NCBI GenBank assembly: GCA_017548365.1
Contig: JAFZAC010000010.1
Span: forward strand, 62,001-126,000
DNA length: 64,000 nt
From: Muribaculaceae bacterium
GTDB taxonomy: Bacteria > Bacteroidota > Bacteroidia > Bacteroidales > Muribaculaceae
Reading direction: 5' to 3'
Part shown: in pieces, positions 44,247 through 53,193 of the stretch
Position numbering within the stretch: position 1 is the stretch's first letter
Layout of the letters: each line of letters begins with the position of its first letter
Translations under genes and position numbers: made by a program
The notes under the pieces: generated by a model
What the model was told of the DNA's origin: nothing
Seen by the model: only the letters and a program-made list of their open reading frames with translations
Databases searched by the model: none

Positions 44247-45455
44247 ATGAACATTCTAGTGCTCAATTGTGGCAGTAGTTCTGCCAAGTACAAACTCATT
44301 GAGGTAAAAAGCAACACTATCCTCGCCGAAGGTGGAGTGGAGAAAATTGGTCTGCCCGACGGTTTTATAAAGATGAAACTCGAAGACGGCAAGAAAACTG
44401 TTGACTTGGGCCTTATTAACCACGATGGTGCCATAAAGGCAATACTCGACTCACTAGTAAACCCCGAATATGGCTGCATCAAAAGCCTTGACGAGATTGA
44501 CGCTGTAGGTCATCGCGTGGTGCATGGCGGTGAGAAGTTCAACAAGAGTATGCTCATCACCGACGAGGTGAAAGACATGATTAAGGAGTGCTATGGCATC
44601 GCACCACTGCATAACCCCGTGAATATGGCTGGCATTGATGCCATCACCAAAGTGCTTCCCAATGTGCCTCAAGTAGCCGTCTTTGACACAGCGTTTCATC
44701 AGACCATGCCCAAGCATGCTTACCTCTATCCTCTTCCCATGAAGTACTATAAGGAGGACCACGTGCGTCGCTATGGTTTCCATGGAACAAGTCACCGTTT
44801 TGTTTCGCGTCGCGTATGCGAAATGCTGGGCACCGATTGGAAAGATAAGAAAATCATCTGCTGTCACATCGGTAATGGAGCTAGTATCTCGGCTATAAAG
44901 AATGGCGAGAGCATCGACACATCGATGGGTCTCACTCCTACCGAGGGCTTGATGATGGGCACACGCAGTGGCGATGTTGATCCTGGTGCTCTTATCTTTC
45001 TCATGGAGAAGTATAACCTTACAGCCAAAGACTTGATGCGTATCGTAAACAAGGAAAGTGGTGTGCTAGGTATCTCAGGTATCTCAAGCGATATGCGTGA
45101 GATATGCGATGAGATTGACAACGGCAATCTCATTGCAAAGCTCGCCATGGACATGTATGAGTTGCGCATTCTCAAATATATTGGTGCATATGCAGCCGAG
45201 TTAAACGGAGTAGACATTATAGCATTCACTGGTGGCGTTGGAGAGAACCAGACACCAACCCGTCGCAACATCTGCCGCAATCTTGAGTACCTTGGCGTGA
45301 AAATTGACGAGGAGCTCAACGATAAGTTGTGGCGTGGAAAAGAGGGTGAGATCAGCACTCCAGACAGTAAAGTGAAAGTTGTAGTTGTCATGACCGACGA
45401 AGAGTACATGATAGCCCGCGATACAGAGGCTATTATTGAAGGTCGCGAGCCATAA
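44247..45455 (+). CDS. ackA: Acetate kinase
   Basis: A 402-residue AckA that makes ATP and acetate from acetyl phosphate. Signatures: ILVLNCGSSSAKYKLIE at the N-terminus, VGHRVVHGGEKF, VFDTAFHQTMP, YGFHGTSHRFVS, CHIGNGASISAIKNGESIDTSMG, TRSGDVDPG and ITFTGG-type AFTGGVGENQ. With Pta it forms the substrate-level phosphorylation branch for acetyl-CoA. Acetate released by the citrate lyase encoded downstream is the same end product. A strong terminator lies 37 nt downstream. Confidence 0.98.
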   Translation: MNILVLNCGSSSAKYKLIEVKSNTILAEGGVEKIGLPDGFIKMKLEDGKKTVDLGLINHDGAIKAILDSLVNPEYGCIKSLDEIDAVGHRVVHGGEKFNKSMLITDEVKDMIKECYGIAPLHNPVNMAGIDAITKVLPNVPQVAVFDTAFHQTMPKHAYLYPLPMKYYKEDHVRRYGFHGTSHRFVSRRVCEMLGTDWKDKKIICCHIGNGASISAIKNGESIDTSMGLTPTEGLMMGTRSGDVDPGALIFLMEKYNLTAKDLMRIVNKESGVLGISGISSDMREICDEIDNGNLIAKLAMDMYELRILKYIGAYAAELNGVDIIAFTGGVGENQTPTRRNICRNLEYLGVKIDEELNDKLWRGKEGEISTPDSKVKVVVVMTDEEYMIARDTEAIIEGREP

Positions 45456-45491
45456 GACTTCACCTTTTAATTAAGAATAAAATAAAAACTA

Positions 45492-45535
45492 AATGTGGAC
45501 AAATTTTTTATCATAATTTGTCCACATTGTTTTTT
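45492..45535 (+). terminator. Terminator of pta-ackA
   Basis: A 14-bp perfect stem (AATGTGGACAAATT, 45492-45505, with its complement at 45515-45528) followed by GTTTTTT. The remaining 365-bp gap up to citD holds this terminator, AT-rich DNA and the cit promoter. Confidence 0.85.
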
Positions 45536-45712
45536 ACAATTTAAAATAAATTGCGATTAAAAAATTAACAAATCAATTATTTTTTTGCGGTTAACAACAA
45601 AGTGAAACCACATTGGCCCAAACCATGAAAAACTTGTTTTTTGTGGCTCTAAAATCAATCGTGAAATAGTTTTAAATAAATGTATTTCAGGCATTTTTTT
45701 CGTCGAAAAACT

Positions 45713-45743
45713 TTTGTCAGTTCCAAAAATATAGCTACATTTG
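45713..45743 (+). promoter_or_regulatory. Promoter of the citrate operon
   Basis: TTTG at 45713-45716, a 19-nt spacer, and TACATTTG at 45736-45743. The leader to citD would be about 70 nt. No further promoter of this strength is seen before icd ends. Confidence 0.7.
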
Positions 45744-45820
45744 CTTGCTTTTTAATAGCGACAATTTATTTATCTTGAAACAATATTTTTAAAACAACAA
45801 TTAAACCAAAAACGAACCTG

Positions 45821-46099
45821 ATGGAACTAAAAAATGCAATGGCCGGCACACTTGAGTCGGGCGACATTCTTATCCAAATTGCGCCATCTGACGTTGACGG
45901 ACTACACATTGAGCTCGACAGCACGGTAGCCTATCAATTTGGCGAGCAAATCAAGAACGTGATTATCAACACCCTGAAAGAATTGGGCATTAACAAAGCA
46001 AATGTGAAAGCGACCGACAAAGGAGCTCTCGACTGCACTATCAAGGCACGTGTAACTGCTGCCGCTGTGCGTTCGACTGGAGTTGACGTGTGGGCTTGA
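45821..46099 (+). CDS. citD: Citrate lyase acyl carrier protein (gamma subunit)
   Basis: A 92-residue acyl carrier subunit of citrate lyase. Ser13 in NAMAGTLESGD is the expected attachment point for the 2'-(5''-triphosphoribosyl)-3'-dephospho-CoA arm, which carries acetyl and citryl groups. The rest (IAPSDVDGLHIELDSTVAYQFG, IKARVTAAAVRSTGVDVW) matches the family. It is the first gene of the operon, 36 nt before citE. Confidence 0.96.
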   Translation: MELKNAMAGTLESGDILIQIAPSDVDGLHIELDSTVAYQFGEQIKNVIINTLKELGINKANVKATDKGALDCTIKARVTAAAVRSTGVDVWA

Positions 46100-46134
46100 T
46101 CGTTTACTAAAACCATTTAAACTTTCAAAAGAAT

Positions 46135-47025
46135 ATGGAAAGATTAAGAAGAACAATGATGTTTGTTCCAGGAAACAACCCTGGAATGATGGCAGATGCA
46201 TATATCTATGGTCCCGATTCTATCATGCTCGACCTTGAAGACAGCGTTACAATGGCAGAGAAAGACACAGCCCGTCTGCTCGTGCATAACGCTTTAAAGA
46301 CCATCGACTATGGCGACACCGAGATGGTGGTTCGCATTAACCCATTGAACACCCCTTATGGCAAGAAAGACATCGAGGCTGTAGTTAAGGCCGGTGTTGA
46401 TGTGATTCGTATGCCTAAGACCGAGACTGCCGAAGAGGTTATTGAGGTAGAGCGTGAGATTGAGAAAGTAGAAAAAGAGATTGGATGTCTCGGAAGAACT
46501 CAGATTATGGCAGCCATCGAAAGCGCTCTTGGTGTTGTCAATGCCTATGCCATTGCCACAGCATCAAAGCGTATGATGGGTATCGCTCTCGGAGCCGAGG
46601 ACTATAGCGCCAACCTCAAGACTCAGCGCACCCCCGAAGGAAGCGAGCTGCTTCTCGCACGCGAGACAATCGTTGTTGCCGCACGTGCTGCAGGCATCGA
46701 TGCCCTCGACACTGTTTATTCTAATCTCAACGACATGGAGACATTCCGCAAAGAAGTTGAGGCAATAAAGAAGCTCGGCTTTGATGGCAAGTCAATTATC
46801 AATCCACGACAGATTGAGATTGTTAACGAGGTATTTGCTCCAAAGGAGAAAGACATACAGAAGTCTCTAACCATTCTCGCCGCGATCAAGGAGGCCGAGA
46901 AGAAGGGATCGGGCGTTATCGCCGTTAATGGCAAAATGGTTGACCGACCAGTAGTTTTAAGAGCACAACGTACAATCGACCTGGCAATCGCTTCAGGCAT
47001 TTTAACAAAGGAGGACATACAATGA
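46135..47025 (+). CDS. citE: Citrate lyase beta subunit
   Basis: A 296-residue citryl-ACP lyase subunit that splits citryl-ACP into oxaloacetate and acetyl-ACP. Signatures of the HpcH/HpaI-like barrel: RRTMMFVPGNNPGMM, DSIMLDLEDSV, VRINPLNTPYG, IRMPKTE, AAIESALGVVNAYAIA, GIALGAEDYSANL and FDGKSIINPRQIEIVNEVF, with the metal-binding Glu and Asp in the latter segments. Its stop codon overlaps the citF start (ATGA). Confidence 0.97.
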   Translation: MERLRRTMMFVPGNNPGMMADAYIYGPDSIMLDLEDSVTMAEKDTARLLVHNALKTIDYGDTEMVVRINPLNTPYGKKDIEAVVKAGVDVIRMPKTETAEEVIEVEREIEKVEKEIGCLGRTQIMAAIESALGVVNAYAIATASKRMMGIALGAEDYSANLKTQRTPEGSELLLARETIVVAARAAGIDALDTVYSNLNDMETFRKEVEAIKKLGFDGKSIINPRQIEIVNEVFAPKEKDIQKSLTILAAIKEAEKKGSGVIAVNGKMVDRPVVLRAQRTIDLAIASGILTKEDIQ

Positions 47026-48557
47026 ATAGCATAAAAGACAGAGCAGAGCTTATTGCAGCTGCTGCAAAGAAGATGGGTAAAGAAGTCTTCAAAGATGACA
47101 TAGTAAAAATCAGCAAGCCCCGTCACGAACTACAAAAAGAATCATGTAAAGTTGTTACCCTCGAGGATGCAATCAAGAAGAGCGGACTCAAGGACGGAAT
47201 GACAATTTCATTCCACCACCATTTTCGTGGAGGTGATAAAGTGGTGAATATGGTCGTTGCAAAACTTGCAGAGATGGGTTTTAAGAATCTGCATCTTGCT
47301 TCTTCTAGCCTTATCAACGTTCACGAGCCTCTTATTGAGCACATCAAGAATGGTGTTATCACCAAAATATCAACTTCTGGATTGCGAGGAGAACTTGCAA
47401 CAGCTATTTCTCATGGCTTGATGGAAGAGCCTGTAGTTTTCCGTTCACATGGCTCTCGTGGTTATGCTATTGCAAAAGGAGAGCTTCACATTGACGTAGC
47501 TTTCCTCGGTGCTTCTTCGAGCGATCCTCTGGGTAACGCAGCAGGCTTCTCGACTAGCGAGAATGCAAAGAGCATTTGTGGTTCACTTGGATATGCGCTC
47601 CCCGATGCTAAGTATGCCGATACTACCATAATTCTTACTGACGACTTGGTAGACTATCCTAATCAGCTTAACGCTATCAGCGAGGCCGATGTTGACTATG
47701 TAGTAGTTGTTGATTCGGTAGGTGACTCAAGCAAGATTGCTTCTGGTGCTATTCGCGACACAAAGAATCCACGTGATATCCTCCTTGCTAAAAAAGCGGC
47801 TAAGGTTGTTATCAATAGCGGATATTTTGAGAATGGATTCTCACTGCAAACAGGTTCGGGCGGTGCATCGCTCGCAGTTACCAAATACTTACGTCAAGCT
47901 ATGATTGACAAGGGCATCAAGGCACGCTTTGCATTGGGTGGTATCACCAGTCATATGGTAAAATTGCATCAGGAAGGCCTTATAGACCGTCTTATCGACG
48001 TTCAGTCGTTTGACAAGGTTGCTGCTGAGTCATTGCTGAATGATCCAATGCACAAGAGCGTTGCAGCCAATGAATATGCTGCCATGTTAGAGCCTGGTTC
48101 AGCTACTCATTTCCTTGACGTGGTAATACTTTCGGCTCTTGAAGTTGACGTGTATTTCAATGTTAATGTTCTTGTAGGTAGCGACGGTATTATTCGTGGT
48201 GCCATAGGTGGTCACCCCGATACTGCTGCCGATTCGGCTCTTTCAGTGATTGTTTGTCCATTGCTTCGTGGTCGCATTCCTTGCGTTGTTGACGAGGTTA
48301 CTACTCTTATCACTCCGGGTTCTACAGTTGATGTTGTTGTTACTGAGTTTGGTATTGCAGTTAATCCTCGCCGTCCCGAGCTCAGAAAGCGCCTGGAAGA
48401 TGCTGGTATCGAAATTGTCGAGATTACAGCATTGCGCGACCGTGCCAAGAGCATCATCGGTAATGCCGCTCCCTTGCCCTTCGGTGACAAGGTTGTTGGC
48501 ATCGTGATGAACCGCGACGGCTCGGTTATGGATGTTATCAAGAACATTGCAGATTAA
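47022..48557 (+). CDS. citF: Citrate lyase alpha subunit (citrate-ACP transferase)
   Basis: A 511-residue transferase that exchanges acetyl for citryl on the ACP arm. Family signatures: KDGMTISFHHHFRGGDKVVNMV, VFRSHGSRGYAIAKGELHIDVAFLGASSSD, CGSLGYALPDAKYAD, LLAKKAAKVVINSGYF, LQTGSGGASLAVTKYL and FGIAVNPRRPELRKRL. Full length for the family. It overlaps citE by 4 nt and precedes citX by 19 nt. Confidence 0.97.
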   Translation: MNSIKDRAELIAAAAKKMGKEVFKDDIVKISKPRHELQKESCKVVTLEDAIKKSGLKDGMTISFHHHFRGGDKVVNMVVAKLAEMGFKNLHLASSSLINVHEPLIEHIKNGVITKISTSGLRGELATAISHGLMEEPVVFRSHGSRGYAIAKGELHIDVAFLGASSSDPLGNAAGFSTSENAKSICGSLGYALPDAKYADTTIILTDDLVDYPNQLNAISEADVDYVVVVDSVGDSSKIASGAIRDTKNPRDILLAKKAAKVVINSGYFENGFSLQTGSGGASLAVTKYLRQAMIDKGIKARFALGGITSHMVKLHQEGLIDRLIDVQSFDKVAAESLLNDPMHKSVAANEYAAMLEPGSATHFLDVVILSALEVDVYFNVNVLVGSDGIIRGAIGGHPDTAADSALSVIVCPLLRGRIPCVVDEVTTLITPGSTVDVVVTEFGIAVNPRRPELRKRLEDAGIEIVEITALRDRAKSIIGNAAPLPFGDKVVGIVMNRDGSVMDVIKNIAD

Positions 48558-48576
48558 ATTTCTTGAAGCCTAAATA

Positions 48577-49086
48577 ATGGAGATTACGCTTGACAAGTTG
48601 CTGGCAAGTCGTGACCGTAGAGTTGAATTGCAACAAAAGTTGAGGGAAAAACACCCCAACCTCACTCTTATGTGTCTAACGGTAATAATGCCAGGAAATG
48701 TTAAGCGTAATCTTTCTTCTATAATTGTTTCACAGGCAGCTGTTAACGCCATTCTCAATCGTCTAGAAGGCAACATTGTCGAGATAATCACACGTGACCT
48801 TGAGACTGGTTATGAGGCATATTTTGTGACGAGTTTGTCACAATACGATGCAAAGAAGACTGCTTGCGGGATTGAAGACAATCACCCATTAGGTAGGCTT
48901 TTTGATATCGACATATTTGACAATGACGGACTGCCTGTCAAGCGTGAAACTGTTGGTTTTGCGCCTCGCCGATGCTTGATGTGTGATAATGAGGCACGCT
49001 ACTGCATGCGCAATCGCACGCACACTCCTCAAGAACTTAATGTTAAAATCCAAGAGATGATTGACGCCTATGTTCAACAACTATGA
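48577..49086 (+). CDS. citX: Apo-citrate lyase phosphoribosyl-dephospho-CoA transferase
   Basis: A 169-residue transferase that attaches the prosthetic group to CitD. Signatures: LDKLLASRDRRVELQQKL, LTVIMPGNVKRN, HPLGRLFDIDIFD (the GRxxDxD-like site) and GFAPRRCLMCDNEARYCMRNRTHT, which is characteristic of CitX. It overlaps the next gene by 17 nt. Confidence 0.95.
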   Translation: MEITLDKLLASRDRRVELQQKLREKHPNLTLMCLTVIMPGNVKRNLSSIIVSQAAVNAILNRLEGNIVEIITRDLETGYEAYFVTSLSQYDAKKTACGIEDNHPLGRLFDIDIFDNDGLPVKRETVGFAPRRCLMCDNEARYCMRNRTHTPQELNVKIQEMIDAYVQQL

Positions 49087-50824
49087 CATAGTGGAAATGC
49101 CCCTCACTGTTAAGCGCAACCGCATGATGGTGGAGAACTTCCTCGCCAAGAGTGACCTGCGCCTTGATGAGATGGACTACTATGCAGCAGTCGTTGACCG
49201 TGAGAGCTATTCTATGCTCGCAGGTGGCGGTTTCAAGGATGATATCATCAAGTGTATAGCAGTCGATGACTCTCTGCGTGGGACTGGCATGAGTCAACAG
49301 CTCATCTCGCACCTGATGTCGCAGATGAACGCTCTAGGATGCAACAGCGTTAAAGTTTTCACTAAGCCTGGCAACATCGATATATTTGAGAGTTTAGGTT
49401 TTAAAACTATTGGAGAGAGTAGTAAGGCTGTACTGCTTGAGAACGGTCTTGAGGGACTTTCAAGTTACGTCAATTATTTGCATTCTCTAAAGCGTGAAGG
49501 CAATAATGGCATTATAGTGATGAACGCTAATCCTTTTACTCTTGGTCATCAATATCTTGTAGAGTACGCTGCTGAACAGGTGGATAACCTATATGTTATT
49601 GTGGTTGCCGAAGATAAATCATTGTTTACAAGCGATGAACGATTGGCAATGGTTGAGGCAGGATGTTCTCACGTCAAAAATGTGACAGTGTGCCACGGCA
49701 GTAGCTACATAATATCAGCTGCTACATTCCCATCTTATTTCATCAAGCAAGCAAGTGATGTTGCAATGGCGCAAATTGAGCTTGACCTCGATGTTACAGC
49801 AAGACAGATTGCTCCTGCTTTAGGTGCAAGTGTGCGATTTGTAGGTAGTGAGCCAGGCGATGAAGTTACCCGAGCCTATAATCAGGCTATGCATAAGCAA
49901 TTGCCACAACGAGGAATTAAGGTGGTTGAGTTCCCTCGTCTCGAAAAAGACAACAGTCACATAAGTGCTTCGGCAGTGAGACAGTTGCTCGAGAACGGCA
50001 ATCTCCAGCAAGCAATGAAACTAGTTCCTAATACTACTTGTCCATATCTGGTTGCAATACTTGCTGTAAACGCTCTTAAACAAGAACTCGACTTAACCCC
50101 CAAACCTGGTCTTGTCGACACTCATGACAATGGTGCTCACAGCGATATGGACTATGGAATCATGCTCAATAGCATCAATGCGTTAAGACCATATTTCAGT
50201 CAAATAGCAGTAATGAGCTATGGCGATAAGTTGCCAGCTGCAACAGAGCTGCAACAGATTGGTATCGAAGCTGAGAAAACGATGCTCAGCGCTACTGGAG
50301 GAGTTAACACACATCGCGGAGCACTATTCTCTATGGGACTCGCAATAGTGGCTGCATGCCACGTTATTGCCCATGGTGAAACCAGCAATATCATTAACCA
50401 GTGGAGCAAAACAGTTGCAAGTATTGCTGGTGAGATGCCAGGTGGTAATGGCACTCATGGTGACATCATTCGCAATGAGCACAAAGTTATGGGAGCACTC
50501 GAGATGGCTCGTACAGGCTATAACGAGTTAATAAGCAAGTGGCTTAGTTTCTATTGCGACAATCACAATGACGAGCATGTCGATCATAAGACATTGTTAT
50601 TAATAATGAGTGAACTTGACGACACTAATGTTATTCACCGTGTAGGCTTTGAGATGGCTCAGCAAGTGAAACGCGATGCTGCTCATATGCTCGAGGACTT
50701 CAGCATAGATGGTCTGGAGCACATGAACCGAAGTTTCATTGAAGCCAACATCTCTCCAGGAGGAGCTGCCGACATGTTGTCATTAACGATATTTCTCTCT
50801 TCACTAATCAAACAAGATAATTAA
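49070..50824 (+). CDS. CitC-CitG fusion: citrate lyase ligase and triphosphoribosyl-dephospho-CoA synthase
   Basis: A 584-residue fusion. Residues 1-130 form the GNAT-like N-terminal part of CitC (IKCIAVDDSLRGTGMSQQLI, VFTKPGNIDIFESLGF). Residues about 150-320 form the ligase domain with the nucleotidyltransferase motif MNANPFTLGHQYLVEYA, then SSYIISAATFPSYFIK and ISASAVRQLLENG. CitC acetylates the arm of the deacetylated lyase. Residues about 323-584 are CitG, with TPKPGLVDTHDNGAHSDMDY and ATGGVNTHRGALFSMG, which builds the prosthetic-group precursor. CitC and CitG are usually separate or CitG is fused to CitX. I chose the ATG at 49070; a TTG at 49061 is the alternative. Confidence 0.93.
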   Translation: MFNNYDIVEMPLTVKRNRMMVENFLAKSDLRLDEMDYYAAVVDRESYSMLAGGGFKDDIIKCIAVDDSLRGTGMSQQLISHLMSQMNALGCNSVKVFTKPGNIDIFESLGFKTIGESSKAVLLENGLEGLSSYVNYLHSLKREGNNGIIVMNANPFTLGHQYLVEYAAEQVDNLYVIVVAEDKSLFTSDERLAMVEAGCSHVKNVTVCHGSSYIISAATFPSYFIKQASDVAMAQIELDLDVTARQIAPALGASVRFVGSEPGDEVTRAYNQAMHKQLPQRGIKVVEFPRLEKDNSHISASAVRQLLENGNLQQAMKLVPNTTCPYLVAILAVNALKQELDLTPKPGLVDTHDNGAHSDMDYGIMLNSINALRPYFSQIAVMSYGDKLPAATELQQIGIEAEKTMLSATGGVNTHRGALFSMGLAIVAACHVIAHGETSNIINQWSKTVASIAGEMPGGNGTHGDIIRNEHKVMGALEMARTGYNELISKWLSFYCDNHNDEHVDHKTLLLIMSELDDTNVIHRVGFEMAQQVKRDAAHMLEDFSIDGLEHMNRSFIEANISPGGAADMLSLTIFLSSLIKQDN

Positions 50825-50868
50825 TAATTCATTTTAACAGTTATAACTAATTAATTTCTAAATTCACT

Positions 50869-53109
50869 ATGGTAGAATTAATCAAACATGGAGTTTACTT
50901 GATTGACGGTGCCGAAATTCGCACCGACGCAAATGGCATGCCCTCGGCCGACGAGGCACGCGAAAACACTATTACCTACGGCATTCTGCGCTCACACGAC
51001 GTGGATGGCAGCAAGGGTAAGAAGATGAGAATCCGCTTCGATGCCATGATGTCTCACGACATCACCTATGTGGGCATTATTCAAACTGCTCGCGCTAGTG
51101 GTCTCGACAAGTTCCCATTGCCCTATGCAATGACCAACTGCCACAACTCTCTTTGCGCCGTAGGTGGTACAATCAACGAAGACGACCATGTATTCGGTCT
51201 GTCGGCCGCTAAAAAGTATGGTGGCATCTACGTTCCTGCCAACCAGGCCGTTATCCACCAGTATGCCCGCGAGGCAATGGTTAAATGCGGCAACATGATT
51301 TTGGGTAGCGACAGTCACACTCGCTATGGTTCACTCGGCAACATGGGTGTTGGTGAAGGTGGTGGCGAGCTCGTTAAACAGCTCCTCAAGAACACTTGGG
51401 ATATCAATGCCCCAGAGGTAGTGCTCGTATGGCTCGAAGGCAAGCCCCGTAAGGGAGTTGGTCCCCACGATGTAGCAATATCTCTCGTAAAGGCCACTTT
51501 TGAGAGCGGCTTCGTGAAGAACAAAGTTCTTGAGTTTGCTGGTCCTGGCGTTAAGGAATTGCCTATCGACTTCCGTAACGGTATCGACATTATGACTACC
51601 GAGACCACTTGCTTAAGCTCTATCTGGGTTACCGACGACGAGGTTAAGCACCACTACGAGATTCACAAACGTCCACAAGACTATCGTGAACTCAAACCTG
51701 GTAATGTAGCTTACTATGACGCAATGATCAAGATTGACCTTAGCACTCAGGAGTCAATGATTGCTCTCCCCTTCCACCCATCTAACGCTTATACCATCCA
51801 TGAGCTCCAGGAGAATCCTGTTGAGATTTTGAAGGCTGTAGAGGAAGATGCAAAGAAACGCTTTGGCGACAAGATTCAAGTTGACCTCGTTGACAAAGTT
51901 ATCGATGGTAAGGTTCACGCCGACCAGGGTATCATTGCTGGTTGCTCAGGCGGTACTTACGACAACCTCAGCGCTGCCGCTTCAATCATGAAGGGCGCAA
52001 GCATTGGCAACGACTACTTCACCATGAGCGCTTATCCACAGTCGGTTCCTGTTTATTTGGCTACTACTCGCAATCGCATTGCCGAGGAGTTACTTGAGGC
52101 TGGTGTAGTTATCAAGCCTGCATTCTGCGGCCCTTGCTTCGGTGCTGGTGACGTTCCTTCGAACAACGGTCTGAGTATCCGTCATACCACTCGTAACTTC
52201 CCCAACCGCGAGGGTTCTAAGCCCGGTCAGGGTCAGATTTCTCTTGTAGCTCTGATGGATGCACGTTCAATTGCAGCTACAGCAGCCAACGGTGGCGTAA
52301 TCACTGCAGCAACCGATGTAGACTATGTAGACGACCACAAGCCTTACGACTTTGATGCACGTGTTTATGAGCGTCGTGTATTCAACGGATTTGACAACGC
52401 TAATCTCAACGAGGAGCTCAAATATGGTCCAAACATCAAGGACTGGCCCAAGATGTATCCAATGCAGGACAATATGCTCCTTGAGCTTGCAGCTGTTATC
52501 CATGATCCCGTTACTACTACCGATGAGTTGATTCCTTCGGGTGAGACTTCAAGTTACCGTTCTAACCCATTGAAGCTTTCGGAGTTTGCTCTTTCCCGCC
52601 GTGTTCCAGAGTACGTAGGCTTGAGCAAACGCATCCAAGCACAAGACCTCGAGCGTCGTGCAGGTAATGTTCCCGAGAACGTTGCTGCAGCTCTCGCTAA
52701 GGTAGGTGCCAAGGCTGAGGACACTTCGTTCGGTTCTTGCGTATTCGCTAACCGTCCAGGTGATGGTAGTGCACGTGAGCAGGCAGCTTCTTGCCAGAAG
52801 GTACTTGGTGGTGACGCTAACATTTGCTACGAGTATGCTACCAAGCGTTATCGCAGCAACTGCATCAACTGGGGTATAGTTCCATTCACTATTGCTCCCG
52901 AGACTAAGTTCGAGTACAATCCAGGCGACTTCGTATTCGTTCCTGGCATCCGTGAGGCTATCGTTAGCGGTAAGGAAGAGATTGATGCTAAGGTTATCAC
53001 TGCCGATGGCGTTAAGGACATCCATCTGTTCTTCCAGAACCTCACTCCTGACGAGCGTGAGATTCTCGCACAGGGCTGCTTGATGAACTACTACAAAAGC
53101 AAAAAATAA
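50869..53109 (+). CDS. acn: Aconitate hydratase
   Basis: A 746-residue aconitase converting citrate to isocitrate. The 4Fe-4S ligands are Cys359 (GIIAGCSGGTYDN), Cys420 and Cys423 (AFCGPCFGAGD). The substrate-site segments GSDSHTRYGSLGNMGVGEGGGE and SYRSNPLKLS are present. The length and sequence fit the mitochondrial-like type usual in Bacteroidota. It follows the citC-citG gene after 44 nt with no terminator or promoter between. A link of citrate lyase with aconitase gives two competing uses of citrate. Confidence 0.97.
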   Translation: MVELIKHGVYLIDGAEIRTDANGMPSADEARENTITYGILRSHDVDGSKGKKMRIRFDAMMSHDITYVGIIQTARASGLDKFPLPYAMTNCHNSLCAVGGTINEDDHVFGLSAAKKYGGIYVPANQAVIHQYAREAMVKCGNMILGSDSHTRYGSLGNMGVGEGGGELVKQLLKNTWDINAPEVVLVWLEGKPRKGVGPHDVAISLVKATFESGFVKNKVLEFAGPGVKELPIDFRNGIDIMTTETTCLSSIWVTDDEVKHHYEIHKRPQDYRELKPGNVAYYDAMIKIDLSTQESMIALPFHPSNAYTIHELQENPVEILKAVEEDAKKRFGDKIQVDLVDKVIDGKVHADQGIIAGCSGGTYDNLSAAASIMKGASIGNDYFTMSAYPQSVPVYLATTRNRIAEELLEAGVVIKPAFCGPCFGAGDVPSNNGLSIRHTTRNFPNREGSKPGQGQISLVALMDARSIAATAANGGVITAATDVDYVDDHKPYDFDARVYERRVFNGFDNANLNEELKYGPNIKDWPKMYPMQDNMLLELAAVIHDPVTTTDELIPSGETSSYRSNPLKLSEFALSRRVPEYVGLSKRIQAQDLERRAGNVPENVAAALAKVGAKAEDTSFGSCVFANRPGDGSAREQAASCQKVLGGDANICYEYATKRYRSNCINWGIVPFTIAPETKFEYNPGDFVFVPGIREAIVSGKEEIDAKVITADGVKDIHLFFQNLTPDEREILAQGCLMNYYKSKK

Positions 53110-53193
53110 TTACATTATCAAATAATCATGTTGTGTGGCACCTATAGCCATGTGTCACACAACTTTAAAAACAAAATTTTTCTTACAACAATT

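Noticed and set aside
44864..45463. Minus-strand open frame of 199 codons
   Set aside because: Fully antisense to ackA, whose identity is certain.
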